64,000 bases of DNA. Origin: Nitrospirota bacterium (lineage in GTDB: Bacteria > Nitrospirota_A > Leptospirillia > Leptospirillales > Leptospirillaceae). A program made the position numbers and the translations under genes. Shown one piece after another: positions 46,023-54,858 of this stretch (the stretch's first letter is position 1; the number at the start of each line of letters is the position of its first letter). Location of the stretch: positions 92,665-156,664 of the forward strand of contig JAKBPM010000001.1 in the NCBI GenBank assembly GCA_021829515.1. The letters are read 5' to 3'. Below the pieces are notes generated by a model, which saw only the letters and a list, made by a program, of their open reading frames with translations, made no database searches and was not told the origin of the DNA.

Positions 46023-46036
46023 GAGACAACCTTGAA

Positions 46037-46867
46037 CTAAATGGCACAGATCACGTCGGTGGAACCAGTTACCGAGTGGATCGTCGCTTTGGGACCACAA
46101 AGCTTGCATTCAGGATCCTTTGGGACCCGAACTCTCCGAAAATCCATTGAAAGGGCATCATAAAGCAGGAGGCGATCCGACAAGGGCTCACCGATTCCCA
46201 GCAATAGCTTGACGACCTCAGCTGCCTGCAATGTTCCAATTGTTCCTGCAAGAACCCCTAGAACTCCCGCTTCCGAGCAAGAAGGAACCAGTCCTGGAGG
46301 TGGAGCCTCAGGGTAGAGACAGCGATAGCAAGGTGTATCCATGTATCCCCTGATTGCAATGACCTGCCCCTCAAACCTCAGAATCGATCCGGAAACCAGT
46401 GGTTTCTTCAAAAAATAGGCCGCATCATTTACAACATAACGCGTTCCGAAATTATCCGACCCGTCAACAATGACATCATACCCGGAGAAAAGCTCCATGG
46501 CATTTTCGGATGTCAATCGTTCCTGATGGCAAATAACCTGCACATCCGGGTTGAGCTCATTCATCGTCTTTTGTGCCGATAAAACTTTAGGAACACCCAA
46601 TGTCGCGGTGGAATGGATGATTTGCCTTTGCAGATTTGACATGTCAACAGTGTCAAGGTCCACCAGACCAATCTTGCCAACACCTGCAGCGGCCAGGTAA
46701 AGAGCCACAGGACTTCCCAAACCGCCCGCTCCAATAATCAGGACGCTCGAACCCAACAGGGTCCGCTGACCAATGCCCCCTACCTCTTTTAAGATAATGT
46801 GGCGGCCATAACGAATGATCTGCTCTTCAGTCATCTCATTGACCGGCTTTGCAATCCCATGACTCAT
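46037..46867 (-). CDS. moeB: MoeB/ThiF-family adenylyltransferase, copy 1
   Basis: E1-like enzyme, 276 residues, that adenylates the C-terminal glycine of a ubiquitin-fold sulfur carrier using ATP. Seen: nucleotide motif IIGAGGLGSPVALYLAAAGVG, the arginine segment NLQRQIIH, DGSDNFGTRYVVND, and the zinc Cys pairs CYRC and CKLC. There is no C-terminal rhodanese domain, so sulfur must come from another donor. It lies between the NIL/MoaD genes and the JAMM gene; GGAG is six bases before the ATG. Confidence 0.9.
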   Translation of the reverse strand: MSHGIAKPVNEMTEEQIIRYGRHIILKEVGGIGQRTLLGSSVLIIGAGGLGSPVALYLAAAGVGKIGLVDLDTVDMSNLQRQIIHSTATLGVPKVLSAQKTMNELNPDVQVICHQERLTSENAMELFSGYDVIVDGSDNFGTRYVVNDAAYFLKKPLVSGSILRFEGQVIAIRGYMDTPCYRCLYPEAPPPGLVPSCSEAGVLGVLAGTIGTLQAAEVVKLLLGIGEPLSDRLLLYDALSMDFRRVRVPKDPECKLCGPKATIHSVTGSTDVICAI

Positions 46868-46975
46868 TGATCTCTCCCCTGGAGATTTTTTCCAGTCTCT
46901 TCCCTGAATGAAATAAGCGGGGTCCTACCTGATTGATGATATTAAAAAATGAAACACTCTTCCAATAAAGTACGG

Positions 46976-47218
46976 TTACCCCTCAAGGATACTTTTCTCA
47001 AGTGGATCCACGTGGACACCTTTTTTTCTGAGCCAATCGATTGTCGATTCAATCTCAGAAAGGTCTCCGACCAACTCAAGCTCCATCCATCCGGTTTTAT
47101 CCGAAACATCCGCTCTGCGGATATTCGGAATGACCTGAAAGTTTTTGGAGATCTCGTAGATGATTGGATCCCGAACCCGATCCTCGGGGAAGGTCAAATG
47201 AATTCGGAGTTGTGCCAT
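46976..47218 (-). CDS. Single NIL-domain protein
   Basis: An 80-residue protein that is essentially one NIL domain (ferredoxin-like fold, found at the C-terminus of the MetN methionine importer and in NIL-ferredoxin proteins). The pattern runs RIHLTFPEDRVRDPIIYEISK, NFQVIPNIRRADVSD and GDLSEIESTIDWLRKKGV. In anaerobes, NIL-ferredoxin proteins are linked to homocysteine formation. The ATG at 47218 is four bases after the sulfur-carrier stop. A ligand-sensing or sulfur-delivery role fits the neighbourhood but is inferred. Confidence 0.82.
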   Translation of the reverse strand: MAQLRIHLTFPEDRVRDPIIYEISKNFQVIPNIRRADVSDKTGWMELELVGDLSEIESTIDWLRKKGVHVDPLEKSILEG

Positions 47219-47222
47219 TAAA

Positions 47223-47501
47223 CTAAGCCCCCCCGGCAATCGCCGGAATAATAGATACCTCGTCACCGGGAGAGATCGGAGTTGCCACACCCTCCCTGAA
47301 TCGAATGTCCTCTTCATTGACATAAATATTGATGAACCGTCTAAGTTCACCGGACTCATCCATCATTCTTTCCCTCATTGCCGGGAATCGCGTGATCAAA
47401 TTGTCCAAGATCTCCTTTACGGATGTTCCTTCCTCCGAAAGCTCAGATTGCCCACCGGCAAGAGGCCTTAAGGGAGTCGGTATGCGAACCAGTACAGACA
47501 T
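47223..47501 (-). CDS. MoaD/ThiS-family sulfur carrier protein (CysO/HcyS-like)
   Basis: A 92-residue beta-grasp protein. The N-terminus VRIPTPLRPLAGGQSELS and the central VNEEDIRF match CysO-type carriers. The C-terminus is PAIAGG followed by one extra Ala before the stop. Sulfur carriers work through a free terminal GG that is adenylated and turned into a thiocarboxylate. The trailing Ala implies prior trimming, as with HcyS-Ala and HcyD in Wolinella. A JAMM protease and an E1 are encoded just downstream, and thrC ends eight bases upstream. Confidence 0.88.
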   Translation of the reverse strand: MSVLVRIPTPLRPLAGGQSELSEEGTSVKEILDNLITRFPAMRERMMDESGELRRFINIYVNEEDIRFREGVATPISPGDEVSIIPAIAGGA

Positions 47502-47509
47502 GAATCCTC

Positions 47510-48787
47510 CTAGGATTTCGGGTTGACGATCTGTCTAAAGGAAGACAGGTTGGGGTCGATACTGACCGGCTGGGACAAAGAACCTGCAAGAGCTTCCATG
47601 GTTTTAAGTCCATTTCCGGTTATATAAGCAACGGTTAGCTCATCCGGTCGTATGGCTCCCTTTTCTGCCAGCTTTTTCAGGCAGGCCACAGTCACCCCTC
47701 CTGCAGTCTCGGCAAAGATACCTTCTGTTTCAGCAAGAAGTTTCATTCCGTCGATGATTTCCGAATCCGTGGCCTGTTCAACCTGCCCACCTGACTTTCC
47801 AACAACATCAAGAGCATAAAATCCGTCGGCAGGATTTCCGATCGCCAAAGATTTGGCAATGGTATTTGGACGAACAGGAACAATGTGATTTTTTCCGGAA
47901 ACATATGCCTGGTAAACAGGCGAACATCCCGATGCCTGGGCTCCATTGACCTTCAAAAGCGGATTTTCATCCACAAGGCCGAGGCGGGTAAACTCGTGAA
48001 AACCTTTCCAGATTTTTGTCAAAAGGGATCCCGACGCAATCGGAACAACAACTTGGTCCGGAACCCGCCACCCCAGCTGTTCAGCCGTTTCAAAAGCCAA
48101 CGACTTGGAGCCTTCAGCATAATATGGGCGTATGTTGATATTGACAAAAGCCCATGGATATTCTGCGCCAATCTCGCTGCACAACCGGTTCACATCGTCA
48201 TAGGTTCCCTTGACTGAAACGACCGTTGGCTTGTAAATCAGGTTACCTAAAACCTTTCCTGCTTCCAGATCATGTGGAATAAAAACAAAGCATTCCATAC
48301 CGCAACTGGCAGCATGAGCTGAAACCGAATTGGCAAGATTGCCGGTCGAAGCACAGGCAATTGTTGTAAAACCTAATTCCCTGGCTCTTGTAGTCGCCAC
48401 CGCCACAACCCGATCCTTGAAAGACAAGGTCGGATGATTCACTGTGTCATTTTTAACGTATAGGTTTTTCAGGCCAAGAGCCCGACCAAGGCGATCTGCA
48501 CGTACCAGTGGCGTCATACCGGCATGAAGTCCAGCCGTAGGCTCTCCAAGGACAGGCAACAGATCTTTGTATCTCCAGAGGGAAACTGGACCAGCCTCAA
48601 TCGATTTTCGAGAGATCTTCCGTCCAATGACTTCATAATCATACTCAACTTCCAGGGGCCCAAAACAAAACTCACAGACATGTATGGCTAAAAGCTCATA
48701 TCTTCTGCCGCATTCACGGCATTTTAGCGCTTTCACGCCGGAATGGGCAGAAGGATCAGACTGGATTGGCACAGACGGGTTGCTCAT
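47510..48787 (-). CDS. thrC: Threonine synthase (zinc-ribbon type)
   Basis: PLP enzyme converting O-phosphohomoserine to threonine, ~425 residues. An N-terminal zinc ribbon (CRECGRRY and CEFCFGP) precedes the fold-type II domain. The PLP Lys is in TLSFKDRVV, the phosphate loop is ASTGNLANS, and the Gly-rich end is TGNGLKT. The ATG at 48787 is chosen (GGAG ten bases upstream); it overlaps the E1 gene by 32 bases. Adjacency of thrC to MoaD-type carriers occurs in several phyla. A second role using O-phosphohomoserine for homocysteine is possible but not shown. Confidence 0.88.
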   Translation of the reverse strand: MSNPSVPIQSDPSAHSGVKALKCRECGRRYELLAIHVCEFCFGPLEVEYDYEVIGRKISRKSIEAGPVSLWRYKDLLPVLGEPTAGLHAGMTPLVRADRLGRALGLKNLYVKNDTVNHPTLSFKDRVVAVATTRARELGFTTIACASTGNLANSVSAHAASCGMECFVFIPHDLEAGKVLGNLIYKPTVVSVKGTYDDVNRLCSEIGAEYPWAFVNINIRPYYAEGSKSLAFETAEQLGWRVPDQVVVPIASGSLLTKIWKGFHEFTRLGLVDENPLLKVNGAQASGCSPVYQAYVSGKNHIVPVRPNTIAKSLAIGNPADGFYALDVVGKSGGQVEQATDSEIIDGMKLLAETEGIFAETAGGVTVACLKKLAEKGAIRPDELTVAYITGNGLKTMEALAGSLSQPVSIDPNLSSFRQIVNPKS

Positions 48788-49562
48788 AATCGTGAAGCTC
48801 CGTAATGGTTGGATTGTCACCGCAAACGGGACAACGGGGGTTTTTCCGGACACCCACTTTTCGAATAAGAACAGTCAAGGCATCGTAAGTTAAAAGATGG
48901 TTCGTCAGAAGGTCGCCTTTTCCCAAAAGGAACTTCAAAACTTCTGTGGCCTGAATTGAACCAATCACTCCGGCAATAACACCGAGAACACCGGCCTCGG
49001 AGCATGTCGGGATAGCTCCAGCTGGTGGTGGTTCCCTGAAAATGCAACGATAACAGGCACTTTGTCCAGGAACAATCGTCATCACCTGACCGGAAAATCG
49101 AAGGATGCCACCATGAACAAGGGGCTTTCCAGTGAGAACAGCCAAATCATTAATCAGAAATTTCGCCGAAAAATTATCGGTACCATCCACAATGACATCA
49201 TAAGGTTCAGCAATCTCCCGGGCATTTTCAGAACTCAGGAGTGCCTGATAGGTTTTCACCTCAACATCAGGGTTCAGCGCAATCATCTTTTCCGAAGCTG
49301 AAAGAACCTTGGGCCTGCCAACATCCTTGGAGTGATGGATCACCTGGCGTTGCAGGTTGGAAAGATCAACCACATCCATATCCACTATTCCTATATGCCC
49401 GACCCCTGCAGCTGCCAGATAGAGGGCCACAGGGCTTCCAAGGCCGCCCGCCCCAATGATCAGGACTCTGGAGTTCAAGAGCTTTAGCTGACCACTCCCG
49501 CCCACTTCGGACAACAATATATGCCGGGAATACCGGTGTATCTGATCTTCTGTCATTTCCAT
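48756..49562 (-). CDS. moeB: MoeB/ThiF-family adenylyltransferase, copy 2
   Basis: A second E1-like enzyme (268 residues), clearly paralogous to the one at 46037-46867: it shares the segment IIGAGGLGSPVALYLAAAGVG and the NLQRQVIH motif, with CYRC and CPVC zinc pairs and the TCSEAGVLG segment. It too lacks a rhodanese domain. It is preceded by cysK (60 bases) and thiS, whereas copy 1 follows the MoaD-like carrier. One E1 per carrier is a reasonable inference. GAGG lies eight bases before the ATG. Confidence 0.9.
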   Translation of the reverse strand: MEMTEDQIHRYSRHILLSEVGGSGQLKLLNSRVLIIGAGGLGSPVALYLAAAGVGHIGIVDMDVVDLSNLQRQVIHHSKDVGRPKVLSASEKMIALNPDVEVKTYQALLSSENAREIAEPYDVIVDGTDNFSAKFLINDLAVLTGKPLVHGGILRFSGQVMTIVPGQSACYRCIFREPPPAGAIPTCSEAGVLGVIAGVIGSIQATEVLKFLLGKGDLLTNHLLTYDALTVLIRKVGVRKNPRCPVCGDNPTITELHDYEQPVCANPV

Positions 49563-49622
49563 CGCAACATCCTCATAAGCTTGATTTTGCCAAACGGCGG
49601 CAGAATCAAAACCAACGACACA

Positions 49623-50561
49623 CTAGAGGTTCAAATATTTTTCCATCGAAAAATATCGTTCAAAACTATCACAAACAATTGTCACAACATGTGAGCCTGG
49701 AGGCAACTCTCCGGCCAAGCGAAGCGCCCCAACAACATTAGCACCTGAAGTGATCCCTGCCATTATCCCCTCTTCCTGAGAGAGACGTCTGGCCATATCA
49801 ATTGCTTCACGATCTGAGATCTTCTCAATCCGATCAACAACAGATCGATTAAATGTCCTCGGCTCAAAACCGGCACCGATTCCCTGTATCCGGTGAGGAC
49901 CAGGAGACCCCCCTGAAAGGACTGGGGAAGCGGCTGGTTCAAGTGCCCATATCTTGAGATCCCTTTTTTTCTCCCGAAGATATCGTCCGACACCACTAAT
50001 CGTGCCACCTGTCCCGACACCAGCAACGAATCCATCCGGAACCCGACCCAATTGGCGGAAGATTTCAGGACCTGTTGTACGGTAATGGGATTCAGGGTTT
50101 GAGGGATTCTCGAACTGTCTCGGCATAAAAAGACCTTTTTCGGACTTTTCCATCTCGGTGGCTTTTCCGATAGCGCCCACCATTCCTTCCCTTGATGGCG
50201 TTAAAAGGACTTCCGCCCCCAAAGCCTTGAGATGGGAAACCCTCTCTCCGGAGACACCTTCAGGCATAACGATGGTAATGGCGTAACCTTTAAGGACAGC
50301 AATTTGCGCAAGGGCAATACCAGTGTTTCCGCTGGTTGCTTCAACAATGCGACCATCCTTGCCAAGTCGGCCATCCCGCTCAGCCTGCTCGATCATGAAA
50401 AGAGCCGGCCGATCCTTCACACTCCCGCCAAGATTTCTTGACTCAAGCTTGACCCACACAGTCCGGTCAAGACCCGCCGTCACCTTTGACAAGGGAAGAA
50501 GCGGTGTATTCCCGATCAACGCCAAAGGATTTCGAATAACGTCCCCTTCCGGAGAGGTCAC
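49623..50561 (-). CDS. cysK: Cysteine synthase (CysK/CysM family)
   Basis: PLP-dependent O-acetylserine (or O-phosphoserine) sulfhydrylase, 312 residues. The PLP Lys is in NLGGSVKDRPAL, the substrate loop is EATSGNTGIALA, and GVGTGGTISGVGRYL binds the cofactor phosphate. The C-terminus ends VCDSFERYFSMEKYLNL. It starts with GTG in a GTGA overlap with the thiS stop. That coupling suggests the sulfur may be delivered as a protein thiocarboxylate, as for CysM with CysO in Mycobacterium, instead of free sulfide. Which acceptor it uses cannot be read from the sequence. Confidence 0.88.
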   Translation of the reverse strand: MTSPEGDVIRNPLALIGNTPLLPLSKVTAGLDRTVWVKLESRNLGGSVKDRPALFMIEQAERDGRLGKDGRIVEATSGNTGIALAQIAVLKGYAITIVMPEGVSGERVSHLKALGAEVLLTPSREGMVGAIGKATEMEKSEKGLFMPRQFENPSNPESHYRTTGPEIFRQLGRVPDGFVAGVGTGGTISGVGRYLREKKRDLKIWALEPAASPVLSGGSPGPHRIQGIGAGFEPRTFNRSVVDRIEKISDREAIDMARRLSQEEGIMAGITSGANVVGALRLAGELPPGSHVVTIVCDSFERYFSMEKYLNL

Positions 50562-50761
50562 AAGCCACCACCCATAAAAAAGAGAATTTCAAGCTCATCA
50601 TCTTCATTCAAAAGTGTAGAAGGCCATTCTTCACGCTCTACAATTCGGCCATTCAACTCCATTGAAACCAATTGAGGATCCAAACCCTCGATCTCAAGAT
50701 AGGAGGACAAGGATGTTCCTTCAGGAACATCCTTGCGTTTTCCATTTACTAACATTCTCAT
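50558..50761 (-). CDS. thiS: ThiS-family sulfur carrier protein
   Basis: A 67-residue beta-grasp carrier (MRMLVNGKRKDVPEGTSLSS, then VSMELNGRIVEREEW and DELEILFFMGGG). The C-terminus is GGG followed by Leu, one residue past the functional diglycine. The ATG at 50761 has GAGG five bases upstream and lies seven bases after the ahcY stop; a longer frame to 50794 runs into ahcY. No thiamine gene is nearby; the next gene is a cysteine synthase, overlapping by four bases. A role in cysteine rather than thiamine synthesis is therefore likely. Confidence 0.88.
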   Translation of the reverse strand: MRMLVNGKRKDVPEGTSLSSYLEIEGLDPQLVSMELNGRIVEREEWPSTLLNEDDELEILFFMGGGL

Positions 50762-50768
50762 AGCAACC

Positions 50769-52100
<1,332 letters not shown>

Positions 52101-53258
52101 CTAGCCTTTTCTTGCAGCCTCACGTCGAAGATTGTCCACCTGATCAAGCTTCTCCCATGTAAAATCTTCTTCGAGTCGACCGAAATGGCCATAAGAAGCC
52201 GTTTTTTTGTAAATGGGTCGGCGCAACTTCAGGTGATCAATGATTCCCTTTGGTGTCAGAGGAAAGATCTCCGCTACAATTTCAGCGATCCGGTCATCAG
52301 GAATGGTCGAGGTTCCCTGTGTTTCCACATGAATTGAAACCGGATCCGCAACTCCGATCGCATAAGCCAACTGAACTTCACAACGCGAAGCCAATCCTGC
52401 CCCCACAATATTTTTTGCTATATATCGGGCCATATAGCATGCAGAACGGTCGACCTTTGTCGGATCTTTTCCTGAAAAGGCTCCCCCTCCATGTCTCCCC
52501 CAACCACCATAGGTGTCAACGATAATCTTTCTGCCGGTCAACCCCGCGTCACCCATTGGACCACCGGTCACAAATCTCCCTGTCGGGTTGATATGAAACG
52601 TCACGGTCTTTTCATCCAAAAGATTTTTTGGAATCACCGGTCTAATCACTTTTTCAATAATATCCCGACGAATTTCCTCTTGTGTCACTTCAGGAGCATG
52701 TTGGGTTGAAACAACGATTGTCTCAACGCCTACTGGCTTAAATCCATCATACCGAAGCGAAACCTGAGCTTTTCCATCCGGACGAAGATAGGGGAGAAGC
52801 CCCGTCTTTCTCACATTGGAAAGCTGCCTTGTCAGCCTGTGTGCCAACAGAATTGGCATCGGCATCAGTTCTTCGGATTCATTGACCGCCATTCCGAACA
52901 TCAACCCTTGGTCCCCCGCACCTCCAGTATCAACGCCCATAGAAATATCCGGACTTTGGGAGTGAACAGCTGTCAGGACAGAACAAGTTTTATAATCAAA
53001 GCCGAAAGAAGCATCCGTATAACCAATCTCTTTCACCGTTTCACGGACAATATCTTCATATTGGGTATTGTGTCGCGCAGTAATCTCTCCGGCTACAATG
53101 ACAATACCAGTCGTTGTGAGTGTTTCACAGGCGACCCTTGCCATTGGATCCTGAGAAAGGATTGCATCTAAAATTCCATCGGAGACCTGATCACATAATT
53201 TGTCTGGATGACCTTCCGTCACAGACTCGGAAGTAAATAGGTAAGGGGCACGCGCCAT
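52101..53258 (-). CDS. metK: S-adenosylmethionine synthetase
   Basis: Makes SAM from methionine and ATP. Seen: [17 protein letters not shown], the [10 protein letters not shown] motif and the P-loop-like [17 protein letters not shown]. Full length at ~385 residues. The ATG at 53258 has AGGAG five bases upstream. Its leader holds a SAM-responsive riboswitch with an intrinsic terminator, so transcription into metK should fall when SAM is abundant. It heads a run of same-strand genes for SAM recycling and sulfur transfer. Confidence 0.97.
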   Translation of the reverse strand: MARAPYLFTSESVTEGHPDKLCDQVSDGILDAILSQDPMARVACETLTTTGIVIVAGEITARHNTQYEDIVRETVKEIGYTDASFGFDYKTCSVLTAVHSQSPDISMGVDTGGAGDQGLMFGMAVNESEELMPMPILLAHRLTRQLSNVRKTGLLPYLRPDGKAQVSLRYDGFKPVGVETIVVSTQHAPEVTQEEIRRDIIEKVIRPVIPKNLLDEKTVTFHINPTGRFVTGGPMGDAGLTGRKIIVDTYGGWGRHGGGAFSGKDPTKVDRSACYMARYIAKNIVGAGLASRCEVQLAYAIGVADPVSIHVETQGTSTIPDDRIAEIVAEIFPLTPKGIIDHLKLRRPIYKKTASYGHFGRLEEDFTWEKLDQVDNLRREAARKG

Positions 53259-53282
53259 TGGATCTCCTGTCAGAATCAAGCC

Positions 53283-53314
53283 AAAAAAAAACCCGGTGCA
53301 CGAGCACAGGGTTT
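53283..53314 (-). terminator. Intrinsic terminator in the metK leader (attenuator)
   Basis: On the minus strand AAACCC-T-GTGC-TCGT-GCAC-C-GGGTTT is followed by a run of T, a canonical intrinsic terminator 24 bases before the metK ATG. Its position between aptamer and start codon marks it as the riboswitch expression platform. Confidence 0.88.
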
Positions 53315-53396
53315 ACATGGAATCAAGCGTAAATACCTGGACTTTTAGCACTTTTTTTAGGTGGTTGCAACAGACCTCAAATCAGTCCACCTTGCA
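53283..53396 (-). promoter_or_regulatory. SAM-II-type riboswitch with terminator in the metK leader
   Basis: The metK leader matches the compact SAM-II (SAM-alpha) pseudoknot aptamer. P1 GGTGG (53391-53387) pairs with CCACC (53364-53360). The loop has the conserved CTGATTT and TTGCAA; the tail has GCTAAA, then GTCC (53342-53339), able to pair with GG in the loop. The known metX aptamer has CC/GG at this point, so the change looks compensatory. Downstream, CAGG-TA-TTTAC (53339-53329) can pair with GTAAA-C-CCTG (53316-53307) as an antiterminator competing with the terminator at 53314-53283. SAM binding should favour termination. Confidence 0.75.
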
Positions 53397-53402
53397 CTTT
53401 CG

Positions 53403-53431
53403 ATCATAAAACGATACCAGCACCATGTCAA
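53403..53431 (-). promoter_or_regulatory. Sigma-70 promoter of the metK transcript
   Basis: TTGACA (53431-53426), exactly 17 bases, then TATGAT (53408-53403) on the minus strand. Transcription would begin near 53396, a few bases before the first riboswitch stem. This coincidence supports both the promoter and the aptamer calls. Confidence 0.82.
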
Positions 53432-53440
53432 TATCTTTAA

Positions 53441-53471
53441 GAAAAGAGGAAGCGTTTCGCTTCCTCTTTTC
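53441..53471 (-). terminator. Intrinsic terminator after icd
   Basis: GAAAAGAGGAAGCG and CGCTTCCTCTTTTC form a perfect 14-bp stem around TTT, with A and T tracts at the stem ends. It lies 30 bases after the icd stop and just upstream of the metK promoter, separating the two transcripts. It could act in both directions. Confidence 0.88.
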
Positions 53472-53500
53472 CATAACAGCGGAAACAAAGGTCAAATCGA

Positions 53501-54751
53501 TCACATATTCCGGATGATCTCATCTCCAAACTCTGAGCATTTAAGCTCTGTGGAGCCTTCAAGCTGGCGAGCAAAATCATAAGTCACCCGCTTGTTGTGA
53601 ACAGCCCCACGGAGACCCTTGAGAATCAGGTCAGCCACTTCATTCCAGCCCATGTAACGGAACATCATCTCACCAGACAGAATCACCGCACCTGGATTAA
53701 CCTTGTCCTGGTTTGCATACTTCGGGGCAGTTCCATGGGTTGCCTCAAATACGGCTGCGCCGGTTTCGTAATTGATATTTGCACCAGGAGCAATGCCGAT
53801 ACCTCCCACTTGGGCAGCAAGCGCATCAGAGAGATAATCTCCATTCAGATTCAGTGTTGCGATAACATCATACTCATTGGCGCGGAGAAGAATTTTCTGA
53901 AGAAAAGCATCAGCAATCTCATCCTTGATCAGGAGCTTTCCAGCCGGAGCATTTCCACCACAATCATCCCAACTGACTGTTTTATCTCCGAACTCATCCT
54001 TTGCAACTTCATATCCCCATTTACGGAAATAGCCTTCCGTAAACTTCATGATATTCCCCTTATGGACAAGGGTCACACTTTTGCGGTTATTGGCAAGAGC
54101 AAAACGGATAGCAGCACGCACAAGACGTTTTGTTCCTTCTTCCGAAACGGGTTTAATCCCGATGCTGGCTGTTTTTGGAAAACGGATTTTCTTCATGACA
54201 CCAGCTTTTTCAAAAACTTTATAAAGCTCCTGAATGACAGGATCTCCAGTTGCCCACTCTATGCCAGCATAGATATCTTCCGTGTTTTCACGAAAAATAA
54301 CCATGTCGACGAGCTCAGGATGTTTCACCGGGCTGGGTGACCCGAACCAGGAAACAGGTCGGACACATGCATAGAGATCAAGTTCCTGTCGAAGTGCCAC
54401 ATTGATCGAACGAATACCGCCGCCTACAGGTGTTGTCAAAGGCCCCTTGATGGACATCTTAAACTCACGGTTAGCTGCAAGGGTATCTTCCGGAAGCCAT
54501 GTATTGGGTCCGTATACTTCATTGGCTTTTTCACCGGCGTACACCTCAAACCACTCGACTTTTTTCTTTCCGCCAAATGCTTTCTTCACTGCGGCATCAA
54601 AAACGCGAACGGAAGCATTCCAGATATCCTGCCCAGTTCCATCGCCTGCAATAAAGGGAACGATCGGATTGTCAGGAACAACCAGCTTTCCATCTTTCAT
54701 TTCAATCTTTTGACCATTTTTGGGGGGGATCAACTTCTGATAGGACGACAT
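53501..54751 (-). CDS. icd: NADP-type isocitrate dehydrogenase
   Basis: Isocitrate dehydrogenase, 416 residues, of the bacterial homodimeric type. Seen: the substrate region [36 protein letters not shown], the metal-binding [10 protein letters not shown] to [14 protein letters not shown] span, and [18 protein letters not shown], which lines the NADP site. It serves the TCA cycle in either direction; in autotrophs with a reductive TCA cycle the same enzyme can carboxylate 2-oxoglutarate. It has its own terminator and a long non-coding upstream region with two dyads. Confidence 0.96.
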   Translation of the reverse strand: MSSYQKLIPPKNGQKIEMKDGKLVVPDNPIVPFIAGDGTGQDIWNASVRVFDAAVKKAFGGKKKVEWFEVYAGEKANEVYGPNTWLPEDTLAANREFKMSIKGPLTTPVGGGIRSINVALRQELDLYACVRPVSWFGSPSPVKHPELVDMVIFRENTEDIYAGIEWATGDPVIQELYKVFEKAGVMKKIRFPKTASIGIKPVSEEGTKRLVRAAIRFALANNRKSVTLVHKGNIMKFTEGYFRKWGYEVAKDEFGDKTVSWDDCGGNAPAGKLLIKDEIADAFLQKILLRANEYDVIATLNLNGDYLSDALAAQVGGIGIAPGANINYETGAAVFEATHGTAPKYANQDKVNPGAVILSGEMMFRYMGWNEVADLILKGLRGAVHNKRVTYDFARQLEGSTELKCSEFGDEIIRNM

Positions 54752-54778
54752 ACCGCTTTACTCCTTTGTAAAGTTGGG

Positions 54779-54809
54779 ATGATTGTTATCCATGCCGGAA
54801 AACAATCAT
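54779..54809. repeat. 9-bp inverted repeat upstream of icd
   Basis: ATGATTGTT (54779-54787) and AACAATCAT (54801-54809) face each other across 13 bases, 28 bases before the icd start codon. The spacing would suit a dimeric regulator; no T-run follows. Confidence 0.5.
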
Positions 54810-54832
54810 GCATCCCGATTCTCGATTCATTC

Positions 54833-54858
54833 ATTGTTTCGCCCTATTGCGAAACAAT
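54833..54858. repeat. Perfect 10-bp inverted repeat further upstream of icd
   Basis: ATTGTTTCGC (54833-54842) and GCGAAACAAT (54849-54858) surround a 6-base centre. It lies about 80 bases upstream of the icd start. It is an operator candidate, or the 3' hairpin of whatever once lay to its right. Confidence 0.55.

Noticed and set aside
53336..53400. SAM-I (S-box) riboswitch before metK
   Set aside because: GCAACC and GTGCTAA looked S-box-like at first, but the element is far too short, lacks the four-way junction, and matches the SAM-II loop, stem and tail order.
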